The position numbers and the translations under genes were made by a program. The notes under the pieces were generated by a model. The model saw only the letters and a program-made list of their open reading frames with translations. It had not been told where the DNA came from and did not search any database. Positions 24,264 through 32,490 of a DNA stretch of 64,000 nt are shown in pieces. This DNA comes from an uncultured Collinsella sp. (lineage in GTDB: Bacteria > Actinomycetota > Coriobacteriia > Coriobacteriales > Coriobacteriaceae): contig CAUADW010000001.1 of the NCBI GenBank assembly GCA_958427895.1, positions 1-64,000 of the forward strand, in the 5' to 3' direction. The first letter of the stretch is position 1, and every line of letters begins with the position of its first letter.

Positions 24264-25835
24264 ATGCGGTCGATTCTTCCCAAGGGGGAAAACAGGAAGC
24301 GCCGCAGCGTCGCGGCGCGCGCGATCGCATGCGTTCTCGTCGCCCTGCTCGCGCTTCCCTTCGCGGGGTGCAGTGCGAGCCCGAACGCGACCGGTGGTAT
24401 GGCAGGCTCTCAGGAATACACTGTGAGTGTCTCGCTTTCCGGCGGGTCAGGGCGCGCAAGTATCGCCTCACCCACCACAATTGTGAAGGATGGTGACACC
24501 TACACCGCGACCATCACCTGGTCGAGTTCGAACTACGACAAGATGACCGTCAACGGCGTGGACTACGCGCCCGTAAACGACGGCGGCAACTCCACGTTCG
24601 AGATACCCGTCACGCTCGACGAGGACATCGCCGTGTCGGCCGAGACCGTCGCCATGTCGACGCCGCACACCATCGACTACACGCTCCACTTCGACTCATC
24701 CACCATGAAGAAGAAAACGGGCGACGATGCAAGCGGCGACTCCCCTGCGGGAACGGCTTCAAGCGCCGCGGCCGACTTCCACAACGCCGATTTGGGCTGC
24801 GGCTGGGAGCCGACGGGGACGCTTCAGCTAGAATACGCCAAGCACTTCACTGTCGACGAGTTCGAAGGCGGCTTGCGGCTTATCTGCGTTTCGAACGGGG
24901 AGCGCTTCCTCGTGGTGCCGCAGGATGCGAAGGTACCTGATGGGTTGAGCTCCGACATCGCGGTCATAAGGCGCCCCGCCGACAAGGTGTACCTTGTGTC
25001 GTCGGCGACGATGTGTCTGGTCGACGCGCTCGATGCGAACGACAATATCTTCATGTCGGGCACGAAGGCTGACGATTGCTCGGTCGCGGGCTTCAAAAGC
25101 GCGCTCGAAAGTGGGGCGATCGCCTACGGCGGCAAGTACAGCGCGCCCGACTACGAGCGAATATCGGCCTCGGGCTGCACGCTCGCCATCGAGAACACCA
25201 TGATCAACCACACGCCCGATGTGAAGGAAAAGCTGCAGAAGCTCGGGCTCGTCGTGCTCACCGAACAGTCGTCGAGCGAGCCCGAAGCACTCGGGCGCGT
25301 CGAGTGGATTAAGCTTTTCGGCGTCCTGTTCGACAAGGAGGACGAGGCCGCACACCTGTTCAACGAGCAGAAGGCCCGCGTCGAGCAAACGTCGGGGCTC
25401 GCGTCGTCAGGTAAAACCGTGGCGTATTTCTACATTAACTCGAACGGGGCCGCCGTCACGCGGCGGGCGGGCGACTACGTGGCGCAGATGATCGAGCTTG
25501 CAGGCGGCAGCTACGCGCTCGATGACGCGCAGACGGCGTCGACGTCAGGTTCGTCAGTAACGCTCGAAATGGAGCGCTTCTACGCGACGGCGAAGGATGC
25601 CGACATCATCGTCTACAACGGCGCCATCGACAAATCGGTTGCCACCTTGAACGACTTTATAAGCAAAAACGCGCTATTGTCGCAGTTCAAAGCCGTGAAG
25701 AACGGCAACGTCTGGGTCACAAGCGCCGACATGTACCAGCAGATGACTTCTACCGCCGACATTATCGACGAGCTGCACGGGGCGTTCACCGGCGATGACG
25801 CGAGCGACTTCCATTATCTGAGGAAGCTTGGCTAG
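24264..25835 (+). CDS. ABC transporter substrate-binding lipoprotein with extra N-terminal domain
   Basis: Probable corrinoid or metal-chelate binding protein for the ABC transporter encoded next. The 523-aa protein has a basic N-terminus, a signal ending in lipobox LPFAGC (Cys 36), a first beta-rich domain (about 45-150; YTVSVSLSGGSGRASIASPT, WSSSNYDKMTVNGV) resembling the preceding lipoprotein, a linker, and a TroA/BtuF-like periplasmic-binding domain (about 175-523) with SSSEPEALGRVEWIKLFGVLF. The start four bases after the previous stop implies coupling. The ligand is inferred from the riboswitch and neighbours. Confidence 0.85.
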   Translation: MRSILPKGENRKRRSVAARAIACVLVALLALPFAGCSASPNATGGMAGSQEYTVSVSLSGGSGRASIASPTTIVKDGDTYTATITWSSSNYDKMTVNGVDYAPVNDGGNSTFEIPVTLDEDIAVSAETVAMSTPHTIDYTLHFDSSTMKKKTGDDASGDSPAGTASSAAADFHNADLGCGWEPTGTLQLEYAKHFTVDEFEGGLRLICVSNGERFLVVPQDAKVPDGLSSDIAVIRRPADKVYLVSSATMCLVDALDANDNIFMSGTKADDCSVAGFKSALESGAIAYGGKYSAPDYERISASGCTLAIENTMINHTPDVKEKLQKLGLVVLTEQSSSEPEALGRVEWIKLFGVLFDKEDEAAHLFNEQKARVEQTSGLASSGKTVAYFYINSNGAAVTRRAGDYVAQMIELAGGSYALDDAQTASTSGSSVTLEMERFYATAKDADIIVYNGAIDKSVATLNDFISKNALLSQFKAVKNGNVWVTSADMYQQMTSTADIIDELHGAFTGDDASDFHYLRKLG

Positions 25836-25839
25836 CGTC

Positions 25840-26880
25840 ATGAGAAGCCGGCTTTCCATGACATACGACGAATCGGGGCGCGCCGCGCGGTGTCGAGTCG
25901 TGACGGCGCTGCTCGCTGTTGCCCTCATCGTGCTCGTCGGGGCCAACCTGTGCATCGGGAGCGTGCTCGTGCCCGCAGACCACATCCCCGGCATCCTTTC
26001 GGGCGGCGCGGCCAATTCCATGGAAAGCCAAGTCATCTGGGAGATTCGCCTGCCGCGTGTGCTTTCAGCCGTGCTTCTCGGCGGGGCGCTTTCCCTCTCC
26101 GGGTTCCTGCTGCAGACGTTTTTCAACAACCCCATCGCCGACCCGTTCATCTTGGGCGTCTCCTCGGGCGCAAAGTTCGTCGTCGCGCTTACGATGATCG
26201 TGCTTCTGGGCGCGAACCAGGCCATGTCCTCGCCGGCCATGGTGGCCGCAGCGTTTCTGGGATCGCTTATCACCATCGGCTTCGTGCTCCTCATCGCACA
26301 GCGCATAAGTTCCATGGCCATGCTCATCGTGGCGGGCGTCATGGTGGGATACATCTGCTCGGCGGCGACGAACTTTCTCATCGCCTTCGCCGACGACCAG
26401 TCCATCGTGAACCTGCACAACTGGTCTTTGGGTAGCTTCTCGGGTTCGAGCTGGGACGACATCGCGGTCATCGCGGTCGTGGTGATCACCGTGAGCGCAT
26501 GCGTATTCGCGATATCGAAGCCCCTTTCCGCCTTCCAGCTGGGAGAAGCCTACGCGAAAAGCGTCGGCGTGAACGTCGCACGCTTCCGCGTGGTGCTCGT
26601 CCTTCTAGCGAGCATGCTCTCCGCCTGCGTGACCGCGTTCGCTGGTCCGGTGTCGTTCGTAGGCATCGCGGTTCCGCATCTCGTGAAGTCGGCGCTGAAG
26701 TCGTCGAAGCCCATCCGCGTGATTCCTGCGTGCTTCTTGGGAGGCGCCATCTTCTGCGCGGGCTGCGATTTGATCGCGCGCACGCTGTTCTCTCCCGTCG
26801 AGCTTTCCATCAGCGCCGTCACCGCCATCTTCGGCGCGCCGGTGGTTATCGCGCTCATGCTGAAGAAGCGGGTGAGGTAG
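25840..26880 (+). CDS. btuC: FecCD/BtuC-type ABC transporter permease
   Basis: Membrane subunit for import of a corrinoid, haem or siderophore. The 346-aa protein has about ten hydrophobic segments and the family motifs IRLPRVLSAVLLGGALSLSG, NNPIADPFILGVSSGA, GPVSFVGIAVPHLVK and the closing FGAPVVIALMLKK. ATG at 25840 is preferred: AGGAAG at 25821-25826 is 13 bases before it but only one base before the alternative TTG at 25828. Cobalamin is the likely substrate because of the riboswitch; the symbol is given on that basis. Confidence 0.88.
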   Translation: MRSRLSMTYDESGRAARCRVVTALLAVALIVLVGANLCIGSVLVPADHIPGILSGGAANSMESQVIWEIRLPRVLSAVLLGGALSLSGFLLQTFFNNPIADPFILGVSSGAKFVVALTMIVLLGANQAMSSPAMVAAAFLGSLITIGFVLLIAQRISSMAMLIVAGVMVGYICSAATNFLIAFADDQSIVNLHNWSLGSFSGSSWDDIAVIAVVVITVSACVFAISKPLSAFQLGEAYAKSVGVNVARFRVVLVLLASMLSACVTAFAGPVSFVGIAVPHLVKSALKSSKPIRVIPACFLGGAIFCAGCDLIARTLFSPVELSISAVTAIFGAPVVIALMLKKRVR

Positions 26881-28191
26881 ATGGGGGAATTCGTGCCGCG
26901 GCCCAAAACGCTCGGAGGGGACATTCCATGCTTAGACAGTCCTAAGCTCGCACGAAAGCGCCAGAAGACACTTTCGGCTCGTGCGGAACTGCGCGCGGAA
27001 CGCCTCCTTCGAGCGGAGTCGAACCTCGAAACCCCGGTCGAAACTCAGGCTGACGGAGCGCCGCTTTTACGCATAAGCGACCTGTCGGCGGGCTACGACA
27101 AGAAGGTCGTAGTCGAAGGCGTCGATCTGGAGGTTCGCGCGGGCGACGTCGTGGCGCTCATCGGGCCGAACGGCTCGGGCAAGTCGACCATCTTGAAAAC
27201 CATCACACGCCATCTGGCACCGCTTGCCGGCACGGTCGAGCTCGACGGGCGGGAGATTTCCCAATGGAAGACGGCGGAGTTCGCAAGGAACCTTGCCGTT
27301 ATGCTGACAGATCGCCCCCGGACCGAGCTCCTCACCTGCCGCGATATCGTAGAGGCGGGAAGGCATCCCTACACCGGGCGAATGGGCACACTCTCGACCG
27401 ACGACCATAGTCGGGTCGACGAGGCCATGAAAACCGCACATGTGGAAGAGTTCGCCGAGCGCGACTTCATGCAGATAAGCGACGGGCAACGCCAGCGCGT
27501 CATGCTCGCACGCGCCATCGCGCAGGATCCGCGTGTGCTCGTGCTCGACGAGCCCACGTCGTATCTCGATATCCGCTACCAGATCGACCTGCTGCGAATA
27601 CTTCGCCACCTTGCGAAATCGCGGAATGTGGCTGTCATCATGTCCATCCACGAACTCGAACTCGCGCAGAAAAGCGCCGACAAGGTGATTTGCGTGAAGG
27701 ACGGCTGGGTCTTCCGCGCCGGCGCACCCGAGGACATATTCACGCGCGAGACGATTGGCGAGCTCTACGGCCTTCAACATGGCACCTTCAACGAGCGCTT
27801 CGGCAGCGTGGAAATTGGGCGTCCACACGGCGATGCGCACACGTTCGTCATCGCCGGCGCAGGTACGGGGTCAGCTGTGTTTCGCCAGCTCATCCGGCAG
27901 GGCAAGGCGTTCTACGCGGGCATTCTACACGAAGGGGACATCGACTGCGAGCTCGCGCGTGACCTGGCGACGGAATGCGTGGCCGAGCGTGCCTTCGAGC
28001 CGATCGGGGATAAAACCATAGCCCGCGCCAAAGAGCTCCTCGTCCACTGCGCGCGTCTTATCGTGTGCCCCACCGCCTTCGGCACCATAAACGCCCGCAA
28101 CGCAGAGCTCGTCGAGTTCGCACGATCGCATGGTATCGAGGTCATGCGAGCGTGCGAAGGCGCATCGGAGGATTCCATTGGATACGCCTAG
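26881..28191 (+). CDS. btuD: FecE/BtuD-type ABC transporter ATPase with C-terminal extension
   Basis: ATPase partner of the FecCD permease (436 aa). A 60-residue basic N-terminal lead precedes the core: Walker A IGPNGSGKST, signature ISDGQRQRVMLARA, Walker B VLVLDEPTSYLD and SIHE switch. After the normal end (about residue 300) there is an extra domain of about 130 residues (THTFVIAGAG-like HTFVIAGAGTGSAVF; YAGILHEGDIDCELA; LIVCPTAFGTINARN) with a Rossmann-like alternation that I do not recognise. The ATG follows the permease stop directly (TAGATG). Last gene of the island. Confidence 0.88.
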   Translation: MGEFVPRPKTLGGDIPCLDSPKLARKRQKTLSARAELRAERLLRAESNLETPVETQADGAPLLRISDLSAGYDKKVVVEGVDLEVRAGDVVALIGPNGSGKSTILKTITRHLAPLAGTVELDGREISQWKTAEFARNLAVMLTDRPRTELLTCRDIVEAGRHPYTGRMGTLSTDDHSRVDEAMKTAHVEEFAERDFMQISDGQRQRVMLARAIAQDPRVLVLDEPTSYLDIRYQIDLLRILRHLAKSRNVAVIMSIHELELAQKSADKVICVKDGWVFRAGAPEDIFTRETIGELYGLQHGTFNERFGSVEIGRPHGDAHTFVIAGAGTGSAVFRQLIRQGKAFYAGILHEGDIDCELARDLATECVAERAFEPIGDKTIARAKELLVHCARLIVCPTAFGTINARNAELVEFARSHGIEVMRACEGASEDSIGYA

Positions 28192-28226
28192 GCGCGGCCC
28201 AAGAAATCGTCCGCATCCCCATCTGA

Positions 28227-28245
28227 CACTATTTCACCGCAACTT
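28227..28245. repeat. Single arm of the palindromic element (right edge of the island)
   Basis: CACTATTTCACCGCAACTT, identical over 19 bases to 6268-6286 in the right arm of copy 1. It shares the CACTATTTC variant with that arm only; the other two copies read CCCTATT(T/C)C. No left arm is present here. With 6268-6286 it forms the direct repeat that flanks the corrinoid island. Confidence 0.8.
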
Positions 28246-28291
28246 AGAAGGTGTCGGCGTATAACGCTTCACCCCAAATTAAATTGATTCG

Positions 28292-28321
28292 TTGAATAGA
28301 CACATTCCAAATCTTTAGACT
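28292..28321 (+). promoter_or_regulatory. Candidate promoter of the radical SAM gene
   Basis: TTGAAT (28292-28297), 18-base spacer, TAGACT (28316-28321), in a strongly AT-rich stretch unlike the island to the left. The gene's ribosome site GAAAGGATAT follows about 50 bases downstream. Confidence 0.4.
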
Positions 28322-28379
28322 TCGTTTAATCTACAAGTGGGTATTATCACACATTAAGCACACGTGAAAGGATATACCC

Positions 28380-29813
28380 ATGTCGCTTACACAGTCAGCA
28401 GAGCGTGCAGCGCTCAACAAGCTCATCGATTATCTCGACGACAACCCGCAAGAAAACATCGACAAAATCATGGACCTCGTGAACAAGCTGGTCCCCAATC
28501 GCGTATTTCCCGTACAGCGCGAGGCATTCACCAATGTCATCAAGAGCCGCGGCAATTGGTATGACCTGATCATGCGTGTGTTCAGCCTTAATCCCCAGAT
28601 GCGAACCAAACTGCTTAAGACCCTCATTGTCGACGCCAACCTGCTTGCTTGGCCAGAGCAGGAAAAGAACCGCGAAAAGTACCAGTGCAACGTTCCGTGG
28701 GCCATCCTGCTCGATCCCACGAGCGCCTGCAACCTGCATTGCACGGGCTGCTGGGCCGCCGAGTACGGCTACAAGCAGAATCTCTCGTTCGAAGACATCG
28801 ACTCTATCGTTACGCAGGGCAAAGAGCTCGGTACGCATATCTACATCTATACCGGCGGCGAGCCGCTCGTCCGCAAGCACGACCTGATCAGAATTTGCGA
28901 AAAACATCAGGACTGCGTGTTTCTCTGCTTTACCAACTCCACGCTGATCGACGAGGCCTTCTGCGACGATATGATTCGCGTAGGTAATTTTGTCCCCGCC
29001 ATCAGCGCCGAGGGCAATGAGCACACCACCGACGCCCGTCGCGGCGAGGGTACCTACGCAAAGATCGAGCACGCCATGAAACTCCTGCGCGAGCGCGACT
29101 TGCCGTTTGGTATCTCCACCTGTTGGACCAGCGCCAATGCCGAGACGGTTGCTACCGAGGAGAACATGGACTGGATGATCGGCGAGGGAGCACTCTTCTG
29201 CTGGTACTTCCACTTTATGCCAGTTGGCCGCAATGCAACCCCCGAGCTCATGCCCACGCCCGAGCAGCGCGAGCACATGTATCACTTTATCCGCGAAATG
29301 CGTGAGAAGAAGCCGCTGTTTACGCTCGACTTCCAAAACGACGGCGAGTTTGTAGGCGGATGTATCGCCGGCGGCCGCCGCTACCTGCACATCAACGCCG
29401 CCGGAGACGTGGAGCCGTGCGTGTTCATCCACTACTCAAACGCCAACATCCACGATGTGAGCTTACTCGACGCGCTGCGCTCTCCCCTCTTTATGAAGTA
29501 CTACGAGAACATGCCGTTTAACGACAACTACCTCAAACCATGCCCCATGCTCGAGAATCCCGACGTGCTACCCAAACTGGTCGCCGAGAGTGGCGCAATG
29601 AGCACCGATCTCATCGAGAAGGAGTCACCCGAGCAGCTGCGCGAAAAGACCCAGGCTGCCGCCGAGGCATGGTCACCTGTCGCCGACCGCATCTGGAACG
29701 ACTCCGACGATCCGTTATACGCCAAGCGTCACGAGGACAAGTCGCAGGGCATGGCCGATAGCGACATGCACAAGTTCGAAAAACAGGGCCGCATACTCAA
29801 AAACGGCGATTAA
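28380..29813 (+). CDS. Radical SAM protein of unknown substrate
   Basis: A 477-aa radical SAM enzyme. An alpha-helical N-terminal region (1 to about 110) precedes the core, with the cluster motif CNLHCTGC in DPTSACNLHCTGCWAAEYG, the GGE motif in YTGGEPLVRK, and a C-terminal Cys-containing region (GGCIAGGRRYLHINAAGDVEPC ... CPMLENPDVLP) that looks SPASM/Twitch-like and could hold an extra cluster. The ATG at 28380 has AAAGGAT upstream. It is transcribed alone, convergent with a TetR regulator and near a YbhN-like membrane protein. The pathway is not evident from sequence. Confidence 0.85.
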   Translation: MSLTQSAERAALNKLIDYLDDNPQENIDKIMDLVNKLVPNRVFPVQREAFTNVIKSRGNWYDLIMRVFSLNPQMRTKLLKTLIVDANLLAWPEQEKNREKYQCNVPWAILLDPTSACNLHCTGCWAAEYGYKQNLSFEDIDSIVTQGKELGTHIYIYTGGEPLVRKHDLIRICEKHQDCVFLCFTNSTLIDEAFCDDMIRVGNFVPAISAEGNEHTTDARRGEGTYAKIEHAMKLLRERDLPFGISTCWTSANAETVATEENMDWMIGEGALFCWYFHFMPVGRNATPELMPTPEQREHMYHFIREMREKKPLFTLDFQNDGEFVGGCIAGGRRYLHINAAGDVEPCVFIHYSNANIHDVSLLDALRSPLFMKYYENMPFNDNYLKPCPMLENPDVLPKLVAESGAMSTDLIEKESPEQLREKTQAAAEAWSPVADRIWNDSDDPLYAKRHEDKSQGMADSDMHKFEKQGRILKNGD

Positions 29814-29846
29814 TGCTGCCCTACACGACAAACGCTCAGAAATGAA

Positions 29847-29885
29847 GCGGAGCAGTCTCGAGGCTCATCTTCGAGGCTGCTCCGC
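29847..29885 (+). terminator. Stem-loop after the radical SAM gene
   Basis: GCGGAGCAG (29847-29855) pairs with CTGCTCCGC (29877-29885), with further pairing of TCGAGG inside. It is 34 bases after the stop codon, followed by a weak CTTACC...GTTTT tract. Confidence 0.6.
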
Positions 29886-29908
29886 CTTACCATCAAAACA
29901 GTTTTACT

Positions 29909-29977
29909 AAGTTGCGGTGAAATAGGGACCAGAACGGCCTTCCAATAACCAAAACAATCCCTATTCCACCGCAACTT
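29909..29977. repeat. Palindromic repeat element, copy 2
   Basis: AAGTTGCGGTGAAATAGGGA at 29909-29928 and its near-complement TCCCTATTCCACCGCAACTT ending at 29977, around a 29-base unrelated centre. It lies between the convergent radical SAM and TetR genes. The arms match copies at 6214 and 38650; the centres differ, so only the arms are conserved. Confidence 0.85.
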
Positions 29978-30001
29978 CTTTAAGTTGTTGAATTATCGAT
30001 G

Positions 30002-30613
30002 CTATTCGAAGCGAGATTCCAGGCACGACAGGCCGTTGAGTGTGAGGTCGTTGGCGACCTCAGAGACGCGCTCGATAGGAACCGAACCGTCAGACAGCGC
30101 CCACGTGCGATAGATACCGATAATACCCGACAGCAAAAACGCCAGATAGTAGTCGAACATCTCGTCCTTGAGACCTTGGGGCAGCAGACCGCGTTCGGCA
30201 ATCTCGTGCTCGAGCGGCGCACGAAGACGAGCCATAAAATCATCGAGCGGAATGTTCTCGATCAGCTGACGATTGAGCACCAAGTTGTTGCACAGTGCCT
30301 CGTTAACGGTTTTAAAGAAGGTCGCCGCCGCGCCCAGGGCGCGCTCGTTGGTGTCGCCGTCCATGGAAGCAAGCGTTTTCTCGACCGAGTCGACAATCAT
30401 CTCCACCACATCGACGGCAATGGCATCGAGCAGGCCGTCAACCGTGCCAAAGTGAACGTAAAAGGTCTTGCGGTCGACATTGGCCTCGCGCGCGATGGCA
30501 CTCACCGTAATGTCTGCCAGCGGCTTTTCCATGAGCAGGCGCTCGAAAGCGGAAAGGATGGCATTGCGGCTGCGAACGATGCGGCGGTCAAGACGCGGTT
30601 TGCTGGTTGCCAT
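30002..30613 (-). CDS. TetR family transcriptional regulator
   Basis: A 203-aa one-component repressor. The N-terminal HTH (about 10-55) has RIVRSRNAILSAFERLL and the recognition stretch ITVSAIAREANVDRKTFYVHFG, typical of TetR. The C-terminal domain is helical and ligand-specific. ATG at 30613 is chosen because GAAGGG lies eight bases upstream; an ATG two codons earlier is too close. It faces the radical SAM gene and lies before the YbhN-like gene, so either may be its target. An inverted repeat upstream (30657-30680) may be its operator. Confidence 0.88.
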   Translation of the reverse strand: MATSKPRLDRRIVRSRNAILSAFERLLMEKPLADITVSAIAREANVDRKTFYVHFGTVDGLLDAIAVDVVEMIVDSVEKTLASMDGDTNERALGAAATFFKTVNEALCNNLVLNRQLIENIPLDDFMARLRAPLEHEIAERGLLPQGLKDEMFDYYLAFLLSGIIGIYRTWALSDGSVPIERVSEVANDLTLNGLSCLESRFE

Positions 30614-30656
30614 GGGCATGTCCCTTCGATATGCGAGCATTCATCAACAGATGAGA

Positions 30657-30680
30657 GATAATCTACGTAAGAGGATTATC
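30657..30680. promoter_or_regulatory. Candidate TetR operator (inverted repeat)
   Basis: GATAATC (30657-30663) and GATTATC (30674-30680) are exact inverted repeats with a 10-base gap, 44 bases upstream of the TetR start and about 50 bases after the end of the YbhN-like gene. Size fits a TetR operator, suggesting autoregulation. Confidence 0.35.
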
Positions 30681-30729
30681 CCCCATACAGTACAAATATG
30701 CCCCGCATCATGAAGAACGCACGACTGCC

Positions 30730-32037
30730 CTACTGCGACTTAGGGTGCTTCTTCTTATTGAGTGCCGACGGAGATACGCGAATACCATCGCCTGTCTGGC
30801 GCACATAGGCCTTATGAGCCGGCTTAGCGGTCCCAGAAGCCTTCTGAGCGTGCTTCTTGGGATCAACGGTAACAGCATTAGTGGGGTGCGGCTTAGTGGG
30901 CGCAGAGGGCGTCTGAGGCGTGCGGCCGAGCTTGCGCATCACGCGATCCCAGCGCGCATGGATGCTCTCGTTGTGGGCGCTCTTAAGTCCCAACAGGGGC
31001 GCAGCCAAAATGGTCGGCGCAATAAACGTAATGAGACGCCACAGCAGATAGCCGGCGGTCGAAGCCGACCCAAAGAAATAACCCAAGAACAATGCAAAGC
31101 CGCCCTCAGCGCCACCAGTTCCACCGGGCAGGGGGACCGCAGAGCTCAACAGCTGGACAAAGGCGCTCGCGGCCATGACCGAGAAAAAGTCGACCTCATG
31201 GTGGCCAAAGGCAAGCATCAGGAAATACGGCACGAGGTAGAAAAACGCGAGCTGCAGCATGGTGATGACCACCGTGAGCAGCATGGACGAAAAGTGGCCA
31301 GCCGAAAGCTTGAACTTCTCAGAGAACGAGTAGATCTCGCCATCGACAAACGTGCGCCAACCCTCGATCTTAGTGGCCGAGACACCAATGCGCTCGAGCC
31401 AATTGATGATGCAATGGGCGACGCGCGTGACGGTCTTAGGCATGAGCGCGACGGCGAAGATGCCAAGCAAGATGCAGCAGTGCCCACCAAAGCTAAAGAC
31501 ACACAGCAGAGTCATGTCGCCATAGCGCTCGGCAAAAAAAGGCATGCGAGCAAGCAGTAGGATAGCGCCCCAGGCAACGAGGCCAAACTGATACACGATA
31601 AAGCGCGTGAACTGCGTGGCGCCGGCCTCGCCCACGTTTTGGCCGGCCTTGGTCAGGCGATAGATCTGAGCCGGGGTGGAGCCCATCATCATGGGCGTCA
31701 GGTTGCCAAAGAAGATGCCACTCGCCTCGACCGAGATCAGGTCGCGGATGCCGACGGGCGAATTGGGATCGAGCCAGACGGCGATCGCATAGGCCACAAT
31801 GCCAAAGAACAGGTACATGAACATGCAAAGACACGCGACAACGAGCCATGACGCCTGGACGCTCGACATAGCGGCCCAGAACTGCCCCATCTGCCCGGTT
31901 ACCACCAGATAGACGATATAACCTACCAGCACGACGCCGATAAAGATGGCGCCGCGGCGTGCGCTCTTATTGTCATCTCCGCCCGAGGCCTCAACCTCGA
32001 CCTGGGGCTTAGACGTATGCTGAGAGGACTCCGTCAT
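30730..32037 (-). CDS. YbhN/LPG-synthase-like (UPF0104) membrane protein
   Basis: A 435-aa protein with about eight membrane spans and a basic cytoplasmic C-terminal tail of about 75 residues rich in Pro/Lys. The core has the UPF0104 motifs ASGIFFGNLTPMMMGSTPAQIYRL and SSAVPLPGGTGGAEGGFALFL; relatives include the flippase part of MprF and YbhN proteins, which move lipids or lipid-linked compounds. ATG at 32037 is preferred: AAGGAG lies about six bases upstream, and the earlier in-frame start has none. Substrate unknown. Confidence 0.85.
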   Translation of the reverse strand: MTESSQHTSKPQVEVEASGGDDNKSARRGAIFIGVVLVGYIVYLVVTGQMGQFWAAMSSVQASWLVVACLCMFMYLFFGIVAYAIAVWLDPNSPVGIRDLISVEASGIFFGNLTPMMMGSTPAQIYRLTKAGQNVGEAGATQFTRFIVYQFGLVAWGAILLLARMPFFAERYGDMTLLCVFSFGGHCCILLGIFAVALMPKTVTRVAHCIINWLERIGVSATKIEGWRTFVDGEIYSFSEKFKLSAGHFSSMLLTVVITMLQLAFFYLVPYFLMLAFGHHEVDFFSVMAASAFVQLLSSAVPLPGGTGGAEGGFALFLGYFFGSASTAGYLLWRLITFIAPTILAAPLLGLKSAHNESIHARWDRVMRKLGRTPQTPSAPTKPHPTNAVTVDPKKHAQKASGTAKPAHKAYVRQTGDGIRVSPSALNKKKHPKSQ

Positions 32038-32140
32038 GAGACTCCTTCTAACAGTCAAAATATCTTGAATATTGTACCCGTAAGGGCCATAGGCAGAACG
32101 CAAAGCTCTGGTTCAAACGGGAATTGCAGACGGTTGTTTA

Positions 32141-32177
32141 AAAATAAAAAACCCGGCCTTCCATAGGAAGTCCGGGT
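32141..32177 (-). terminator. Rho-independent terminator of the tRNA-Glu pair
   Basis: On the minus strand ACCCGGACTTCC pairs with GGAAGGCCGGGT (32151-32177), followed by TTTTATTTTT (32150-32141). It lies 10 bases past the 3' end of the second tRNA. Confidence 0.8.
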
Positions 32178-32187
32178 ATCAGATGCG

Positions 32188-32264
32188 TGGTAGCCCGTAC
32201 CAGATTCGAACTGGTGATCTCCGCCTTGAGAGGGCGGCGTCCTAAACCGCTAGACGAACGGGCC
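32188..32264 (-). tRNA. tRNA-Glu (CUC), second of two
   Basis: A full cloverleaf with encoded CCA: acceptor GGCCCGT/ACGGGCT, anticodon stem CCGCC/GGCGG around loop CTCTCAA (anticodon CUC, reads GAG), and GTTCGAATC in the T-arm. Identical to the copy at 32287-32363. Confidence 0.93.
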
Positions 32265-32286
32265 ATAAGCCTCAGCAGAAAAGAAG

Positions 32287-32363
32287 TGGTAGCCCGTACC
32301 AGATTCGAACTGGTGATCTCCGCCTTGAGAGGGCGGCGTCCTAAACCGCTAGACGAACGGGCC
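32287..32363 (-). tRNA. tRNA-Glu (CUC), first of two
   Basis: Identical in all 77 bases to the copy at 32188-32264, separated by 22 bases. The pair forms one transcription unit ending at the terminator 32141-32177. The CCA-adding enzyme gene lies just upstream on the same strand. Confidence 0.93.
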
Positions 32364-32441
32364 ACATGACATCTGCACTGCCGTGCTGCGAGGTAATATA
32401 TTACGGGACAAAAAACGTCAGCGCAAGAAGAAATTCCAAAT

Positions 32442-32460
32442 TGCCGAAAAATTGTCGGCA
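32442..32460 (-). terminator. Possible terminator of the CCA-adding enzyme gene
   Basis: On the minus strand TGCCGA pairs with TCGGCA around a 7-base loop, followed by an AT-rich tract (AATTTGGAATTTCTTCTT). It lies about 30 bases past the stop codon. Confidence 0.4.
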
Positions 32461-32490
32461 GGTTATGGAACACGCAGGTAAACTAGGTAG

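Larger units (their letters stand above)
6291..28226. mobile_element. Corrinoid biosynthesis/uptake island, probably acquired
   Basis: About 21.9 kb of visibly GC-richer DNA than either side, carrying only corrinoid genes plus a transposase fragment. It is bounded by a 19-base direct repeat CACTATTTCACCGCAACTT at 6268-6286 and 28227-28245. Codons in the island favour GCG, CGC and TCG, while the flanking genes use more GCC/GAG/AAG mixtures. No integrase, tRNA target or conjugation gene is present. The boundaries are inferred from composition and repeats. Confidence 0.65.

Noticed and set aside
32188..32363. tRNA-Glu pair as an island attachment site
   Set aside because: Both copies are intact and identical, no partial tRNA copy or integrase is nearby, and the GC-rich island ends 4 kb away.
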